From Amphichorda felina (lineage: Eukaryota > Ascomycota > Sordariomycetes > Hypocreales > Bionectriaceae), in NCBI GenBank assembly GCA_016490725.1, contig JAEMHR010000009.1:1-64000 (forward strand): a stretch of DNA of 64,000 nucleotides, in the 5' to 3' direction. Every line of letters starts with the position of its first letter. The stretch's first letter is position 1. The translations under genes and the position numbers were made by a program. Below are positions 33,101 through 44,200 of this stretch, one piece after another. Under the pieces are notes generated by a model, which searched no databases, was not told where the DNA came from, and worked only from the letters and a program-made list of their open reading frames with translations.

Positions 33101-34255
33101 CTGCCCTTCCTCAGCCGTTGCCGGCAGCTTCTCTCTTGCCACACTCTTGGTGTCGCGCCGGCGTTGTTTATCCTCGGGCGGGAGACCCTCCTTGAAGAAA
33201 CGTAAACTGTAGCTGGCCTTTCGGCTCCGCGCATTGTGTTCCACTCCGGCCATTGCCTCCGCGACGGACTTCTCGACCAAGCCATCCTCCTCAGAGCCTT
33301 CGCCAGATCCAATGGACCATATCTTCTCTGTCTTCTCTGGGCCGGATGTGAATCGATGATCGGGGGGCGGTGGCCGGTACCGGGGTCTCGAGTCGTTGGC
33401 AGCATCGCCCGTCACTTGCGGGCTGGCCAGAGGGGTATTGTCAATCAGATAGTTTGTAGTTGTGGGCGTCGTCACCGTCTCAGGGTTGGCGTAGTATGAA
33501 GCTGCTCGCGTCCTATCAGAAACGGAAGACGTCGCCCGTTCGATATCAAGGGGGGTAGACGATCGGCGCAGCACGCGATCTGAAGCCCCTGGGTAATCCA
33601 ATAGCATGTGTTTGGGGTCGGTAAACGTAGTATGATTGAAAGACGACGGACCGCTCGACGCGTCGCGTGCGGGGAGCGAGGCGGCCGTGGGAGCAGCCAT
33701 CCGGGCGGCCATTTTCGACGGTGACGGCGGGCGAGGGCGGGGTTCTAAGGAGACCTGATCGCCATGTTGGGCTGAAGTAGGTCTCGTCTTATCGCCGGCG
33801 GAGGGTAATGTTGTAGTCTCACGCTCTAGCGGTGTGGCACTAGGCGTGTCCAGCTGTTTCCTTGCCGATCGGCCGGTGTCCTGGTTTGAGCTCGAGGACT
33901 GGTGGGCTGGCGGCGGCTGGTGGCTGGGAATACCACGGGCAGTGGCCAGGGCCTGGGTCAGTAGTGAAGGGCCAGGCGAACGTTGGGAAGAAGAGAAGGG
34001 GCGTGACTTTTTATCATCAGGAGATATAGAAGAGGCATGGCTCTCTCCAGGGACGGGACGCAGCGTCGCATCGTGCAGGGATGGCTCTTGGTGAGAGGCC
34101 TCATGCGGTGGCAGTTTGGAGGATTGTGACGCGGCGGTTGGGGAAGGAGGAACACCACCACCCGCACAACCAGACTCGGCAGCAGACGCAGAACGTGGGC
34201 GGCTCAATGGTACAGCGGGTGCGGCATTTTCAGGCTCAGGGCGCGGGCTGGACAT
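30176..34255 (-). CDS. kcs1: Inositol hexakisphosphate kinase (Kcs1-like)
   Basis: A single exon of 1359 residues. Residues 1-680 are Ser/Pro/Arg-rich and disordered, with many basic phosphosite-like patches. The IPK domain is split: an N-terminal strand block near 670-760 (HQVGGHTTLWRFS, then ENEFYE and RYHPDLLSFLPRYVFDVF), a long disordered insert, and the catalytic C-lobe from about 1060, with the inositol-phosphate binding motif P-x3-D-x-K-x-G as PCMMDLKMG near 1110 and the metal-binding DFANS near 1277. Kcs1 makes 5-PP-InsP5 (IP7) from InsP6 and affects phosphate sensing, vacuole and telomere biology in yeast. Architecture and large insert match fungal Kcs1 rather than the shorter Ipk2. 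No intron is needed. Confidence 0.93.
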   Translation of the reverse strand: MSSPRPEPENAAPAVPLSRPRSASAAESGCAGGGVPPSPTAASQSSKLPPHEASHQEPSLHDATLRPVPGESHASSISPDDKKSRPFSSSQRSPGPSLLTQALATARGIPSHQPPPAHQSSSSNQDTGRSARKQLDTPSATPLERETTTLPSAGDKTRPTSAQHGDQVSLEPRPRPPSPSKMAARMAAPTAASLPARDASSGPSSFNHTTFTDPKHMLLDYPGASDRVLRRSSTPLDIERATSSVSDRTRAASYYANPETVTTPTTTNYLIDNTPLASPQVTGDAANDSRPRYRPPPPDHRFTSGPEKTEKIWSIGSGEGSEEDGLVEKSVAEAMAGVEHNARSRKASYSLRFFKEGLPPEDKQRRRDTKSVAREKLPATAEEGQLPPRSPIKDERRPRTPADASQASQVVLEETQSAARVSPVATTLVAEPETDYFSLANNDATNQKRPSSRTPSWQPAGHEISKEPVCHSPPRHVGPNRAPDAEAKSEGRRGSGDSIEVGDHDDIDADESGEEKISSAVFVPHQELGESRARAREATDIGGVPGQRPRSLSQDETHPWLVKADEPEPEIDEKEEHAVPLHRYRSRESLVSNRGDLASEISEDLAAEGDHEVNGQLAQALSRTSVQHIEDHVHDHQHHVRQPLEAIELIPYKHQVGGHTTLWRFSRRAVCKQLNNRENEFYETIERYHPDLLSFLPRYVFDVFLAGPSCRVNPRGHHVKDHRSNVRRRYIGVLNVTFQKQSRRKSTSKKEDASAAERQKIKEIIGDEANKREREVPDANGRPEVRQRVISHSLASSAANLQIPTVTFDDNRHILPRNLLQPTPPPEPFRRRSASAARPSTTSAAMQQPRPPMDDRPNSWGATTVNKRLRNEVFNDAFLKEPVAVHKHRPPHQRSIPRPTLQRLLRSTNSESNLKNGLDNMQESQDTNGVSDRPPPAALHGHTQSDLGPDVGFIRSARRSSTGGETKDLSGTSAPEPQILKTNLVATKRKRRYSAGGLRRKPTDVQEPRGDLKYFEEADDAGYKGEHDGISWDDLKQSNEKPDDTIAKANGDADNSVLAPSAETLTAPSNLPPDADFTKIMRPINPKEAKTQRDRVEYFLLLEDLTAGMKRPCMMDLKMGTRQYGADATPKKQKSQQEKCRTTTSAELGVRICGLQVWNAKTQSYDFQDKYFGRRVKVGAEFQAALQKFLYNGVELQSVLRHIPVVLRKLARLEQIVQKLRGYRFYAASLLMFYDGDTSDESTDYDTAYDSLTDVATDTEELSRYKKKNRREIDFKIADFANSLTPLDRIKDQKCPPRHPEAPDVGFLKGLRSLRRYFLQIQRDVRDELELGLRAKPYDLVPGGIDTMEDEFDEGMISL

Positions 34256-36819
34256 GAGGTGAACATTGGGCGTGGCAGGACTGTGTGCGTGGGAGGCTTG
34301 ATTCGCAGCGAGATGCAGGTGGGAGTTTTTGGTGGCGCTGGAGAATTGGAAGGATGGTTGAATGTCGGTGCTCGGGCCCCGTGCAGTGATGATATGGTCG
34401 CTCCACTGGCTCGATGGGGCGCCTGCTACTTTAGTGGAGTCCTAGATGCTGGCTGCACCCGTGCACCACTGCACTGCTGCACCAGCACCACCCACTGGGT
34501 CTCTGGGACCAGTGGACCTGCCAGCCAGTCCAGGGCGTGCGCCCACCCGCTCCCAGCGGGGTTACCCAGTGCCCTCCAGACCCGGCAACAATCGCCAGCC
34601 GGCCCAGCCCTGCGCTGGTGCCCTCCATGAGGCCCCATCCCATTGGCGCCATGCATCAGTGGGAAGCCAGCGCTCGACCACACGGCTGGTTTGCGGGGTC
34701 TTAGTGGCTGCCCTGGCTGCCTCCAGGGCTGCCTGGCGCGCAGCGGCCAATGGCCGAGGTGTGGAGCTTGTAGGACTCCAACCATTCACCGTCAATGCGT
34801 CGAATCATCATTCCCGTTGTGCCATTGTGCCAATGTGCCGTCGTAATGGAAGTGATCAGTGGACCTCGATCGAGCTTCTCTTCATCATCGTTTCGCTCCA
34901 CGTGCATCATCGACTTCAACCGCCTGTCTTTACATACCCTGATATAAAACGGCCCCGCAAGCCGTCAACGTCGGCCTCCAATCGAGCCTTTCTGAACCGA
35001 TACCCTGTGAGAGCATCGTCCCGACTGCCTCCTCACAGCGAGAACCCTTTGAGCTCTGCACATCCGATGGGAGCCATCGAACCAGCTGCCAACTATCCTA
35101 CGAATGCGAGCACCGCGCTGTCCCTAGTCTCCCCGATGTCTCTATTTCTATGATCAACCCAGCAGGACATACCTGCCGTGCTTTGAGACAACGACAACTG
35201 AGAACCGCTCGCCGTTACGACCGTCTACCATGCCAAGACTGCACGTCACATCCACCTACGTATTCCCAACCACCCACGCGGGAACTGCGAGGATTCCCTA
35301 TTTACAGAGTACAACCCACATGAGAGGGAGTCCGTTTAACCTTGTTATTTTCGTATGAGACACGACCTGTCTCTGGGTGGTGCCAGCAGCGAGCAACCCT
35401 CTGGTTCGATCCCCCTCGAGTTTGGATGAGGAATTTGGCGGTCACCCGTCATGAATTTGCGGGCCCAGACCTCTGCTTGAGTAATTCCCGTGTTTGGGAT
35501 TAAGAGGGAGAAACAAACCACGTACCTGTCATCACGGGCACGTTGCGCGGCCCTTGTTCTCTATTGGAGAGTTCGGCCGTTCGGGATATGCGTCCTGGAT
35601 CCTCCCTCAGACCCTGGCTGGTAGCATGTAAAGCACCGCCGAGGGATCCTTGACCAGCCCGGCCGTGGCACACGTCAATCACTCTATGTATATGGATAGA
35701 ATACGCCGTACTCGTAGAACTCGGCTGATCGACCCGTGAACCTGTCCCGCCACCTAACCGATAATTGACTGTTTCCACCGAGGTACATGGCTCCCATCAT
35801 ATACCCGCAGATGGACATCCGATATGGAGTTTAGATACTCCTTGTCAGAAATGGAAAAATTGCCCCCTCCATTCTCTCTAGGCTTGCAGTCTTGGAGTCA
35901 CTCCAAGACCTCCCCAATTCTACCCGACGGATCACCAAAGCAGGTTTTGGGACCACAGCGCGGTCTTTCTGCACATCCTCCTCTGCCTAGCCATGCAGTT
36001 TCTACTTGGGATTTGTGCCCAATCTGTCTGTAAATGCCGTCACTTTTGAGCGCATGAGGCCTCCTACCTACTATTCAATGACGTCCCCCTTCCCCCGGCA
36101 TAATCACTCCCGAGTATAACTCCCACCAAATGTGTGCACTTGATGGCCATAGGGTAAGACATCGCCGTGCGTGCATACTGCGCGTCGTTGCCTCTGTGTA
36201 TCGTTTTGTCATAGTTCAGCTCCGCTATTGGATAGCCAGGCTTGGCGGCGTTCCCATTCGAGCCTTTCCTGGCCGGATCACAAAGCGGCCGTGACCTCTA
36301 GGGTTGGAGTAATTGTGGCACAGCCCACCATGACCGGACTGGCACCGCATGTCCTCCCACCGGGATTATCCCAAGCGCAGAAGTAGAACGTTTGATAAAG
36401 GCCTCAAGCTTGCATGGTCATCAAGGCGTCTTCGTGCCGAATGTGTTCGGGACGGACCTCCCAAGTCTCTTGCCGATGGCTCTCGTCAGCATGGTCGATT
36501 TCCGTAGATGAGTACTACAGTGTGTAAGTCATGGGGAAGGGAAAAGTGTCTATAATAAGATCAATAAATGCGCTACAATGATAGATTTGCTACAAGTAAA
36601 AGGGTATCAGGTATCATCGACACCACCGACGTCTAGCCCGTTGGAAGTACATGCCATGTCCAAACGCCCCTTAACAGTATTAAAATTCAGATAAAACTTG
36701 CAGGTCCCATGACAGAAAAAGGCCATGTGGCACAATAATAAGCAATGATAGTAGTGAATCAAGGCTACAGGGCATGTTCTGGCCCTTGCACAATGAATGC
36801 CGAATGACACAGATTCGTT
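34256..36819. other. 2.56-kb spacer: kcs1 promoter/leader and 3' flank of the next gene
   Basis: The first 550 bp (34,430-34,760) are GC-rich with many CCAG, TGCACC and GTGCCCTCCA words; this is likely promoter or long 5' leader of KCS1. A 235-codon plus-strand frame at 34,446-35,153 has biased composition and no domain, so it is not called. From 35,150 to 36,810 the sequence is mixed, with no credible gene. A T-loop-like GGTTCGATCCC at 35,403-35,413 has no matching stem and is not a tRNA. Confidence 0.45.
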
Positions 36820-39800
36820 TTAGAATCCCACGCTGATTTCGGCAAGGCCAAGCTCCGGCCCATCCTGAGCTTGATCAAGTTCCGCGTCCAGGTCCCAGGG
36901 CCGGAGGAGATCCTCAAGGTCCTGGAAGACTTGATCTGTGAGGTCTAAGTCGTCTTCCGCCATGGGCTCTCCCTCTCCGCCACTATTCCCCATTGCTGGT
37001 GGTGCCATGTCCGGGGAAGTTTGTCCCATCGTACCCGCTGCAACAAAGTTATCCGCTATAGCGAACGGGTTGGGACTATTTTCAGATTCTTGAGATTCGG
37101 TCGGAAGGATTGTCCTCGGTGCTTCGTTCGCACGTTTGACCACGGCGTTGAAATGCCCCTGAAAGTCGTCATCCTTAGATATCGGGAGATGTTTGGCGTC
37201 GGTCATAGGTGGGGGGGATGCCGCACGTTCCCTTGCTCCCATGCTGGTTCCTGTATTGTCCCCATTACCAGACCCCCTGGATGGCGAGTCTTGCTCCATG
37301 TGGCCCGGGAGGGGAGCCCAAGAGACGTGACGGTTGGGTTTGGCGCTGTTCCATGGGTTTTTCATAGCGGATGCGAGGATTCGCTGCGTGCTAGGCAGAC
37401 GAGTTCCCAATGTTGTCCATCTGGTGGGCTGCATCTTTCGAACGCGTCGCTCAGGAGATGGCGTCATGAAAGCAGAAAATGGCTGAAGGGTAAACTGAGA
37501 TTCCGGGGTGGAAGGTCGAGGTGGAGTAGTTGGCCGTGGGTCGTTGGCGGCCCTAGGGTGCACCAAGCCTTTGTCATCATGGCTGAGTGCGTGATTCAAC
37601 TCGCTTCTGTTAATCACGGAGGGAGTATCTGCTTCATTGGGAATTAGGAGTTGGGTTGCCCCTGCTGACCAAGGTGTCTGATATTCAGTAGAAGCACCGT
37701 CAATGCTCGGGGGAACAGCTCTTGGCTCGTCAACTGGCTCAACTGTACCACTAGTTGGATTTAACACCCGGCTGAGCCATTGGGTATCCTGTGATTTTGA
37801 CCATGGACTTTGTTGAGATAACGCGATGGGCTCATCCTTGTCCTGTTCTTTGTCTTTGCAGTCTTTAGGATGGCGAGTGAATGATGCGGGTTGTTCTGCT
37901 GGTTGCGAGGTCTCCTTATCAGTGCAGAGTGACGGTGAAGAACCCTTGTGATCATGTTCTCCGACAGATTTAGGTGCAACCTGAGAGTCGGGAATCATGA
38001 GCGTGCCGGAAGCACCAGGCTGCGAAACATGGTTTTTCAAAATTGCTTCGCACCCAGTCACATGAAATTCTTGGATTTTGGGGCCCTCAATGTGGGCTTC
38101 GCGAGAGTTGTCAATAGGCTGGACCGACTTCGAGGTTTGTCCAAGTTCCTCATACTCTCCACTCATGTCTGTCATCGTTTGTTCCTGATGTTGAATATCA
38201 TTTGACCAAGATTTGCGCCAAGAATTGGCGGGGACGAATCGTTGCAGCACATTCTTCAGAGAGAATCCCATGGATGTTGCTTCTGGCGTGGGAGCCGCGG
38301 GTTCTGCGGAAGGATTCTTTGAGCTAGCCAAAGGGAAGTCTCGTGCGCTTGCAGTAGGGTAAGGCTCATCCAGAACAGGCCCAGCAACTTCGGAATCAGC
38401 CATTGGGAGGTCAGTGATGGTCATAATATGGTCGCCTGATTGGAGGGTAGGGCCTTGAGAACCATCCTGGAGGGTCAGAGCGTAGTTGTTGACGTCTTCC
38501 ATGGGCACGTCGGATGGATACTCTCGAGACTCGCTAGGCTCGGAGTTGGACGAGTTACTGCTGCCGGTTTCTGACACTTGATCCCGAGGGATCTGTGCAT
38601 CAGAAATGAAGATAGCTCTTTCCACGGGAGTTTGAGGAGTAGGCTCATTCCCTGGTTTCTTTTGTGTAACACCAAGTTGGGCCTCAATGATACTCTCCAC
38701 CGAGCCTGGATCCGAGAGCTCAGACGACGTGTCTGAGGATGTGTCATCGCCCGCCATCATTGGCTGATCATCGTCAATATTTCTAATAGTTTGCCCGTCG
38801 TGCCCCCTAGTTGGCGCATTCGCGATATGTATGATAATAGACTCGCTCCGCGCTTGGTCGTTTCTAGGTTCTTCGGATGTGTCGCTGATCTTACCAGTGT
38901 CGGTGGTATCGCTGGTATCGGAAGACTGCATGGACATATCTCCACCATCAGGGAGCCTCTCTTCCCTTGCAGGCGAAGACAGGCCAGACCAAGTCTCAGA
39001 GTCGAATGACGACGAAACACTACTAAGTGGAGAGGATTCTCTTTGCCTAACAGAGGGCGAGACATCCTCGTCGTTCTGGGCCTCCAATTCCGGTTCCATT
39101 CGGACACTGGAGCTACAGTCTCGTTGATTTTCAAGCTCTGGAGGATTTGCTACCGTTTCTTGACTCATTTTCGATTCTGTCATGTCTGCATCGCTGTCCT
39201 CGTCCATGCCTGCAAGATCGAGTGGGAGGCTATGGCGATCCTCATGGTATTCAGCATTGATGATGGTAATTTCCCGCGGTCTATGGGACAAATTCTTGTC
39301 GTGAGGCGCGCGCAGAGAATTGTTCGCTCCCCTGAGTTCACTCTTGATGGAGGTGGGGGAGGACAAGGTTGCAGCCGCTCTGAGATTGGCAACCTTGTCA
39401 TGAGCCAGCTCGTCCTCCGAATCCGTAGCGTCTGAAAAGTTGGTCTTCCAGACAGCTCTTTTTGGTGAAACACGCTTGGGTGGCGAACTGGACTTCCTGG
39501 AACTGCTGGTGAAGGAGGAGGTGGGTGCTTCCATAAGCTCATTCTCGGCCCCAAGCTCATCGTCGTCTTGCCGCGAGTAGCTAGCTTGCCGTTTGAGAGA
39601 AGCTTTTCTAATAGACTGAGGCAGTCGCCCGGGGGCGCTTCGAAACGATGTGGAGGAGGACTTTTCGACAGTGTTGTTTAACGGCTGGATAGACGAGACT
39701 GGACCCGTTCGAGATCGATGGTTGGAAGGCGTCTGAACGATTTCTGTGCTCATGCAGTCCGTTTTGCGCCTTTTGATGGGTGTTACCTGCCGCAGCCCCG

Positions 39801-40377
39801 AGCTTGTAGCTCGTTTCTTCCTGGTAGAAGCTCGACGGGAGGGGGAGTCAGTTTCGACCCAGCCATCTTTGGTCGCTTCCATCGGCTGAACGGTGCTTCT
39901 CCAATCTTGAACTCGGGCTACATCGTCATCTTCGAGAAAAGGATGGGGCTCAAAAGATTCCTGCTTAAGGCTCTCCGGGCTGGGAAGATGACATTCGAGA
40001 CTGTCTTGTGTGTCTGGAAGGCGGTTCTGGGAATGGCGGGTGTCCTTTCCAGCTCTAATAGGCTTCGATTCTCGCGAGGTAGAGGTAGATTTGCGGGCAG
40101 ACTCTTTCCGTCTTGATCGCCAGGGATTGACCCAACCCGAGCTTTGTTCAAAAGGTCCTTTTAGTGCTGCCGAGAGAATGAGAGGGGTCTCTCCATCGAG
40201 AAACCGTCGGCCGGCTGCTTCATACCGAAGCCTGCGTGATGTAGGGGTCTCATAGTCATCGTCTTCGGATCCTTCATAGAACACTTCTTCGGGTCGGCAA
40301 GTGGCTTCACAATAGATTGTGTCGTGGCCCCAATGTGGCCCCGAATCGCTGGGGGTTGGGCGGGTCGGATGCTCCAT
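36820..40377 (-). CDS. Large Ser-rich disordered protein of unknown function, probably nuclear
   Basis: A single exon of 1185 residues. No enzyme domain is recognised. The N-terminus (about 45-90) has a compact, conserved-looking segment: RRLRYEAAGRRFLDGETP, then LILSAALKGPF and GWVNPWRSRR, followed by strings of K/R-rich patches that could be nuclear localisation signals (for example KKRATSS and PIKRRKTD near 190-210). The middle 250-900 is Ser/Asp/Glu-rich and dense in SP/TP sites. Near the C-terminus lies NPWNSAKPNRHVSWAPLP (about 1020), an HVSxxP-like short motif typical of docking sites, and an acidic end. It could be a cell-cycle or chromatin scaffold given CDK-type sites and its divergent pairing with cdc11, but that is inference. 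Confidence 0.8.
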   Translation of the reverse strand: MEHPTRPTPSDSGPHWGHDTIYCEATCRPEEVFYEGSEDDDYETPTSRRLRYEAAGRRFLDGETPLILSAALKGPFEQSSGWVNPWRSRRKESARKSTSTSRESKPIRAGKDTRHSQNRLPDTQDSLECHLPSPESLKQESFEPHPFLEDDDVARVQDWRSTVQPMEATKDGWVETDSPSRRASTRKKRATSSGLRQVTPIKRRKTDCMSTEIVQTPSNHRSRTGPVSSIQPLNNTVEKSSSTSFRSAPGRLPQSIRKASLKRQASYSRQDDDELGAENELMEAPTSSFTSSSRKSSSPPKRVSPKRAVWKTNFSDATDSEDELAHDKVANLRAAATLSSPTSIKSELRGANNSLRAPHDKNLSHRPREITIINAEYHEDRHSLPLDLAGMDEDSDADMTESKMSQETVANPPELENQRDCSSSVRMEPELEAQNDEDVSPSVRQRESSPLSSVSSSFDSETWSGLSSPAREERLPDGGDMSMQSSDTSDTTDTGKISDTSEEPRNDQARSESIIIHIANAPTRGHDGQTIRNIDDDQPMMAGDDTSSDTSSELSDPGSVESIIEAQLGVTQKKPGNEPTPQTPVERAIFISDAQIPRDQVSETGSSNSSNSEPSESREYPSDVPMEDVNNYALTLQDGSQGPTLQSGDHIMTITDLPMADSEVAGPVLDEPYPTASARDFPLASSKNPSAEPAAPTPEATSMGFSLKNVLQRFVPANSWRKSWSNDIQHQEQTMTDMSGEYEELGQTSKSVQPIDNSREAHIEGPKIQEFHVTGCEAILKNHVSQPGASGTLMIPDSQVAPKSVGEHDHKGSSPSLCTDKETSQPAEQPASFTRHPKDCKDKEQDKDEPIALSQQSPWSKSQDTQWLSRVLNPTSGTVEPVDEPRAVPPSIDGASTEYQTPWSAGATQLLIPNEADTPSVINRSELNHALSHDDKGLVHPRAANDPRPTTPPRPSTPESQFTLQPFSAFMTPSPERRVRKMQPTRWTTLGTRLPSTQRILASAMKNPWNSAKPNRHVSWAPLPGHMEQDSPSRGSGNGDNTGTSMGARERAASPPPMTDAKHLPISKDDDFQGHFNAVVKRANEAPRTILPTESQESENSPNPFAIADNFVAAGTMGQTSPDMAPPAMGNSGGEGEPMAEDDLDLTDQVFQDLEDLLRPWDLDAELDQAQDGPELGLAEISVGF

Positions 40378-41205
40378 TATTTACTCTGATAGTCGCATGT
40401 CTTGGCGGGAATAACTGGTGCACAATCGCCAGGCACAATCCCTTTGATTGAATGAGGTAGAGAGTGTGGTTTTGACGGGCCGGTGTGGTGGTGGTTCGGT
40501 TGTTAATGGTTGATGATTAAAGTAGTTCACGATGCAAGAACATTGAAGTTCACGTCGCGGTACTCGAGACGCGTCTCACGGTATCACGTGACAGCGCGTA
40601 AAGCAGTTTTTGGATGGGTTGGTTCCGATGGGTAAATTGCTGACGCAGGGCTTGAATTCTCACATTGCAAAGACATCTTGAATGGCGCGAGGTGAAGATA
40701 ATTTTTCCATCTGCACAATGTTTCCTTGCTTTTGGCGTGCTTAGCAAACTTGGACAAACCGTTGTCTGAGTGAGCTTGAAGTTACAAATGGCGAGACCCT
40801 ATCACGTGACTTTAAGAGTGGAGCGAATGCGTTGGCAGGGCAACGCTGCTACCTCAATCGTTATCCCTGCACTGTTTATCTTATTCCCGTAGATGACACC
40901 CCAGCCACAAACGCGCGCCGTCTCGCGTCACAAGTAACAGAGTTTCCGCAGTGTTCGCATATTGAACTTCAACAACATTCTTGAACTTTCTTTCTTGCCT
41001 AATCACTGTAATTGCGGTGTTTACCTATTTTTATATCTACTTTTTCTTTTGACTAAGTCACCCACTCTATGACCAGCCGGTCCCAAGCCCAACAATCGCG
41101 ACACCCCCCACAATTACACCCCGCGACATCGACAACTCTATCGCATGGCGCCAATCTAGACGCGAATTTGGACACCGTTCTGCCTTTTTTTGAGGCTCTC
41201 CCAGT
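40378..41205. promoter_or_regulatory. Divergent promoter with two identical TATCACGTGAC sites
   Basis: This 828-bp spacer separates the unknown Ser-rich gene (leftward) from cdc11 (rightward). The 11-mer TATCACGTGAC occurs at 40,582-40,592 and 40,800-40,810, each holding the palindrome TCACGTGA recognised by bHLH factors such as Cbf1/CpcA-independent E-box regulators in fungi. The right third is pyrimidine-rich up to the cdc11 start. Site function is inferred. Confidence 0.55.
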
Positions 41206-44200
41206 ATGGCGCACGCGTGGCTGGACTCGTTGTCCGAGGACTGGGTCTCCCAGCCAGGTTCCGACAATTCAGATGTCCAGCTACCACCTCCGAAGTCAGA
41301 AGACACCCAGTCTAGAGCACGGCATTCTCCGAGTCGCATACCACGTAGATCGATGGGCCTACGGTCGTCTATGCCCGCAGCCAATGATAATAGTGTTCTG
41401 AGCGAACGCAGCGCCAACGAGATCAACATAACAAGCCAACGAATGTCTTCCAGGCTATCGAGGTATGCCAAGGTCCCAACCGACAGCTCAAGGAACCGAC
41501 GCGCTTCCGGATCGAGTGAGGGTTCTGTCGTCCACAACACGGTCCACCACCAACTGCCTTTGGAGAAAGTCGACGAGCAAACACCCGAGTGGAAACGGCG
41601 TCTCGTGCTGGGAGATATGCATTATGGGGAGCAGCGCGATCTCTTTTGCTCAGCTGCCAATGGCCTTCAAGGCATGTTCAACCCTCCCCCGGACGACCTA
41701 CCAGGCGGATACGAAGAGGAGGAAGACCAACCGCAGCACGAATCGACCATGCCTTCAAGCCCTCCTTTGTACTCCCGTCGAAGAGCTAGTGCTGAGCTCG
41801 AGGAAGAAGTGAATACTCTCGAAGAAGAGGACGAAGAACTCGAGCACCCGAACGACGTGACACCTAGTCCTAGTCCGAGAAGGGTCCAACGGAATATTCC
41901 ATACCAACTCAATGTGGACGATGCCTCAGCTGTTGATACCCCATCCAATCGTTTAGGCGCCGCTCACCCCAACAATGTCGAGATCTATCGTGATGAGAGT
42001 TGCCTCAGCGCTACTCCTGCAGTTGTCGACAACACTAGGAAGGTCAGCGGCCAAAGTGACACAAGGAATGAGGATTTCAGTCCTATTTTGATAGGCAAAC
42101 ACAGCGACGAAGAAGGCAAAGTGGATTTTGCGCCACTGGAACTCCCCGCGGATCAGCTGAAACACAAACTCGAGCTACTTCGTCTTAACCAACTGCTCTG
42201 GGACCCTGAGGAAGAAGCCCTTGATGCAGTAGAAGAGGAGGAGGAAGAGTTCAAAGCCATGGACTCTACCGAGGAGTTTGTCCAGCAAGGGGGTTTTATT
42301 AACCTGCGAAGGGGAGGGAGATCTGATGAGAGCTCATTTCGGCATCGTCCGCTTAGTCCAGGCTTTGGCGTGGATACATCTGAAATGCTCCCAGAGGAAT
42401 CTCTACAGGCCAGCACGCCAAAGCAGTTCCCAACTGTGAGGACAGAAGCCACGAATCCCTACCACCACGGCGAAAGTCCACCTAGTCCTTCATTACCACT
42501 AGCTCCCTTTCCGAGCCCTGAGAAGCTGCAGGTACGTATAGAGGGTCAAGCAGCTGTGTCCGGATCAAGCCCTCTCAAACTTTTCGGGCCCTACGATACA
42601 TTTACAAACCAGACACTACTTCGTCGTATAAGCCAGTTTGAGGAGGGAATTTCTGGGACAATCTCCAGGCAGTCCATGCAATCTATGGGGTCTAATGCAA
42701 CGAAATTCCCACATCCAATGGGCTCTCAGTCAACAACTTACTCCGGGAAGCTCAGCGAATTTGGAGCCGGTGATTTGGAGGGCTATGAGTTCAGCAGCGA
42801 TCTGTCATATGCGGCCGACGACGAATCCAGGGCATCGGGTCACAACAAGGAAAACCTTATCCCCCAAGCTCACCCGTTACGACTCCCTTTGACGAGTTTC
42901 CCCCAACATCAGGCTTTGCCTCATGAAGATGTAGAGATTGTTGTTCGCAGAAGGCGGAACAGATCCACGCCGTCGCCTGCGAAGAGGCACATGCATGTCC
43001 AGTCTGTTTCCAACCAGCTACGCCTGTCCGTCGCCCTAGCTCGGGGAGCACCAGACGGCAGCGGTACGCCGAAGCGTGATACTGGTTCTGAGGGTAAGCG
43101 ACTGAGAATGTCGCCTTCAGTGGATCCCACGCCGAAACGGAGACGAACCCTTCATCGATCCGATATTGCTTATGGACGGGAAAATCCATCGATAATCGAG
43201 GTTGCTCGCCAAAGAATGCAATCATTCATGGGAGAAAAGAGGCAAGACAGTGGTGGGTTTGGATATGCAGAGCCACAGATCCTGACTGGGTTCGGATTTG
43301 CAGAGCCACAGGTTCTGGCATCGCGTTCTATTCTCCGCCCTCGTACCCCGAGTGGAAAGCTGCGGCAAGCAAGCAGGCGCACAGAGGATGCCCAGTCTGG
43401 CAGTGCCGAACAGTACAGGAGGTCACCGCTCCGTAATGCAGATGAGACCACAGTATTGCCAGGTGAACTCTCTACGAATGGGGATAGGAAACCGTCTATC
43501 CGTACCCAGGATTTCGTCGACCAAGCTGCGCAAATCATGGCTATGATTCGCAGCCAGGTTCGACCCCCTGGGTTGGCCAGCGTTGAGGAGTCCACAGCCG
43601 AGAACGATCAGCTTAGTCCAGCCCAGTCAGACGACTTGTGCTCTGAGTCTACTAGGGAGCCACTTTCGCGTCCCCCTAGCCGCGAAGGCAAGGCATCGGT
43701 GTCACGGCCCCCACAACGACAAGATGACCCGGAACTCGTTGACCGGTTACGGAAGTACCAGGAGGTCAGTGATATTGGAGACATTATCTCATCTTCTATG
43801 CGCTCAGTGGGGCTGGCAAAGGATTCAGAACGCTTAGCAAAGGAAGTCGAATGCCAGACCCAGGAAACCAAACGGAGTCGGTCCAGTGGACCGTTGTCCG
43901 CAGATGAAGGAGAAATGATCAGCGATATCCCGAACGTCCGCATCACAACAAATCCAATCCACAACGAGTTACAAGCGAGTCCTTCGCGCGATTATTCCCT
44001 GATAGGATCCGGACAGCTCTCCAACAGATCCTATCCAACCAACTCCTCGAGAGGGTCGGATTCTAGAAAGATGATAATGCCTGAGAGCGTTTCTCATCTC
44101 ATTCCCGAAAGGGTTGGTAGCATGCGTCTAGACAAGAACAACAAGGTTTGGATCAAGAGCAAGGAAATGCGATCGGCGGAAGGGGCCGACATGTTGCCTT

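Noticed and set aside
34446..35153. 235-codon plus-strand frame upstream of kcs1
   Set aside because: Pro/Ala/Ser/Arg-rich with no recognisable domain, lies in a GC-skewed leader-like region; better explained as non-coding.
35395..35425. T-loop-like GGTTCGATCCC suggesting a tRNA
   Set aside because: The flanks cannot pair as a T stem and no acceptor stem, D arm or anticodon arm is found.
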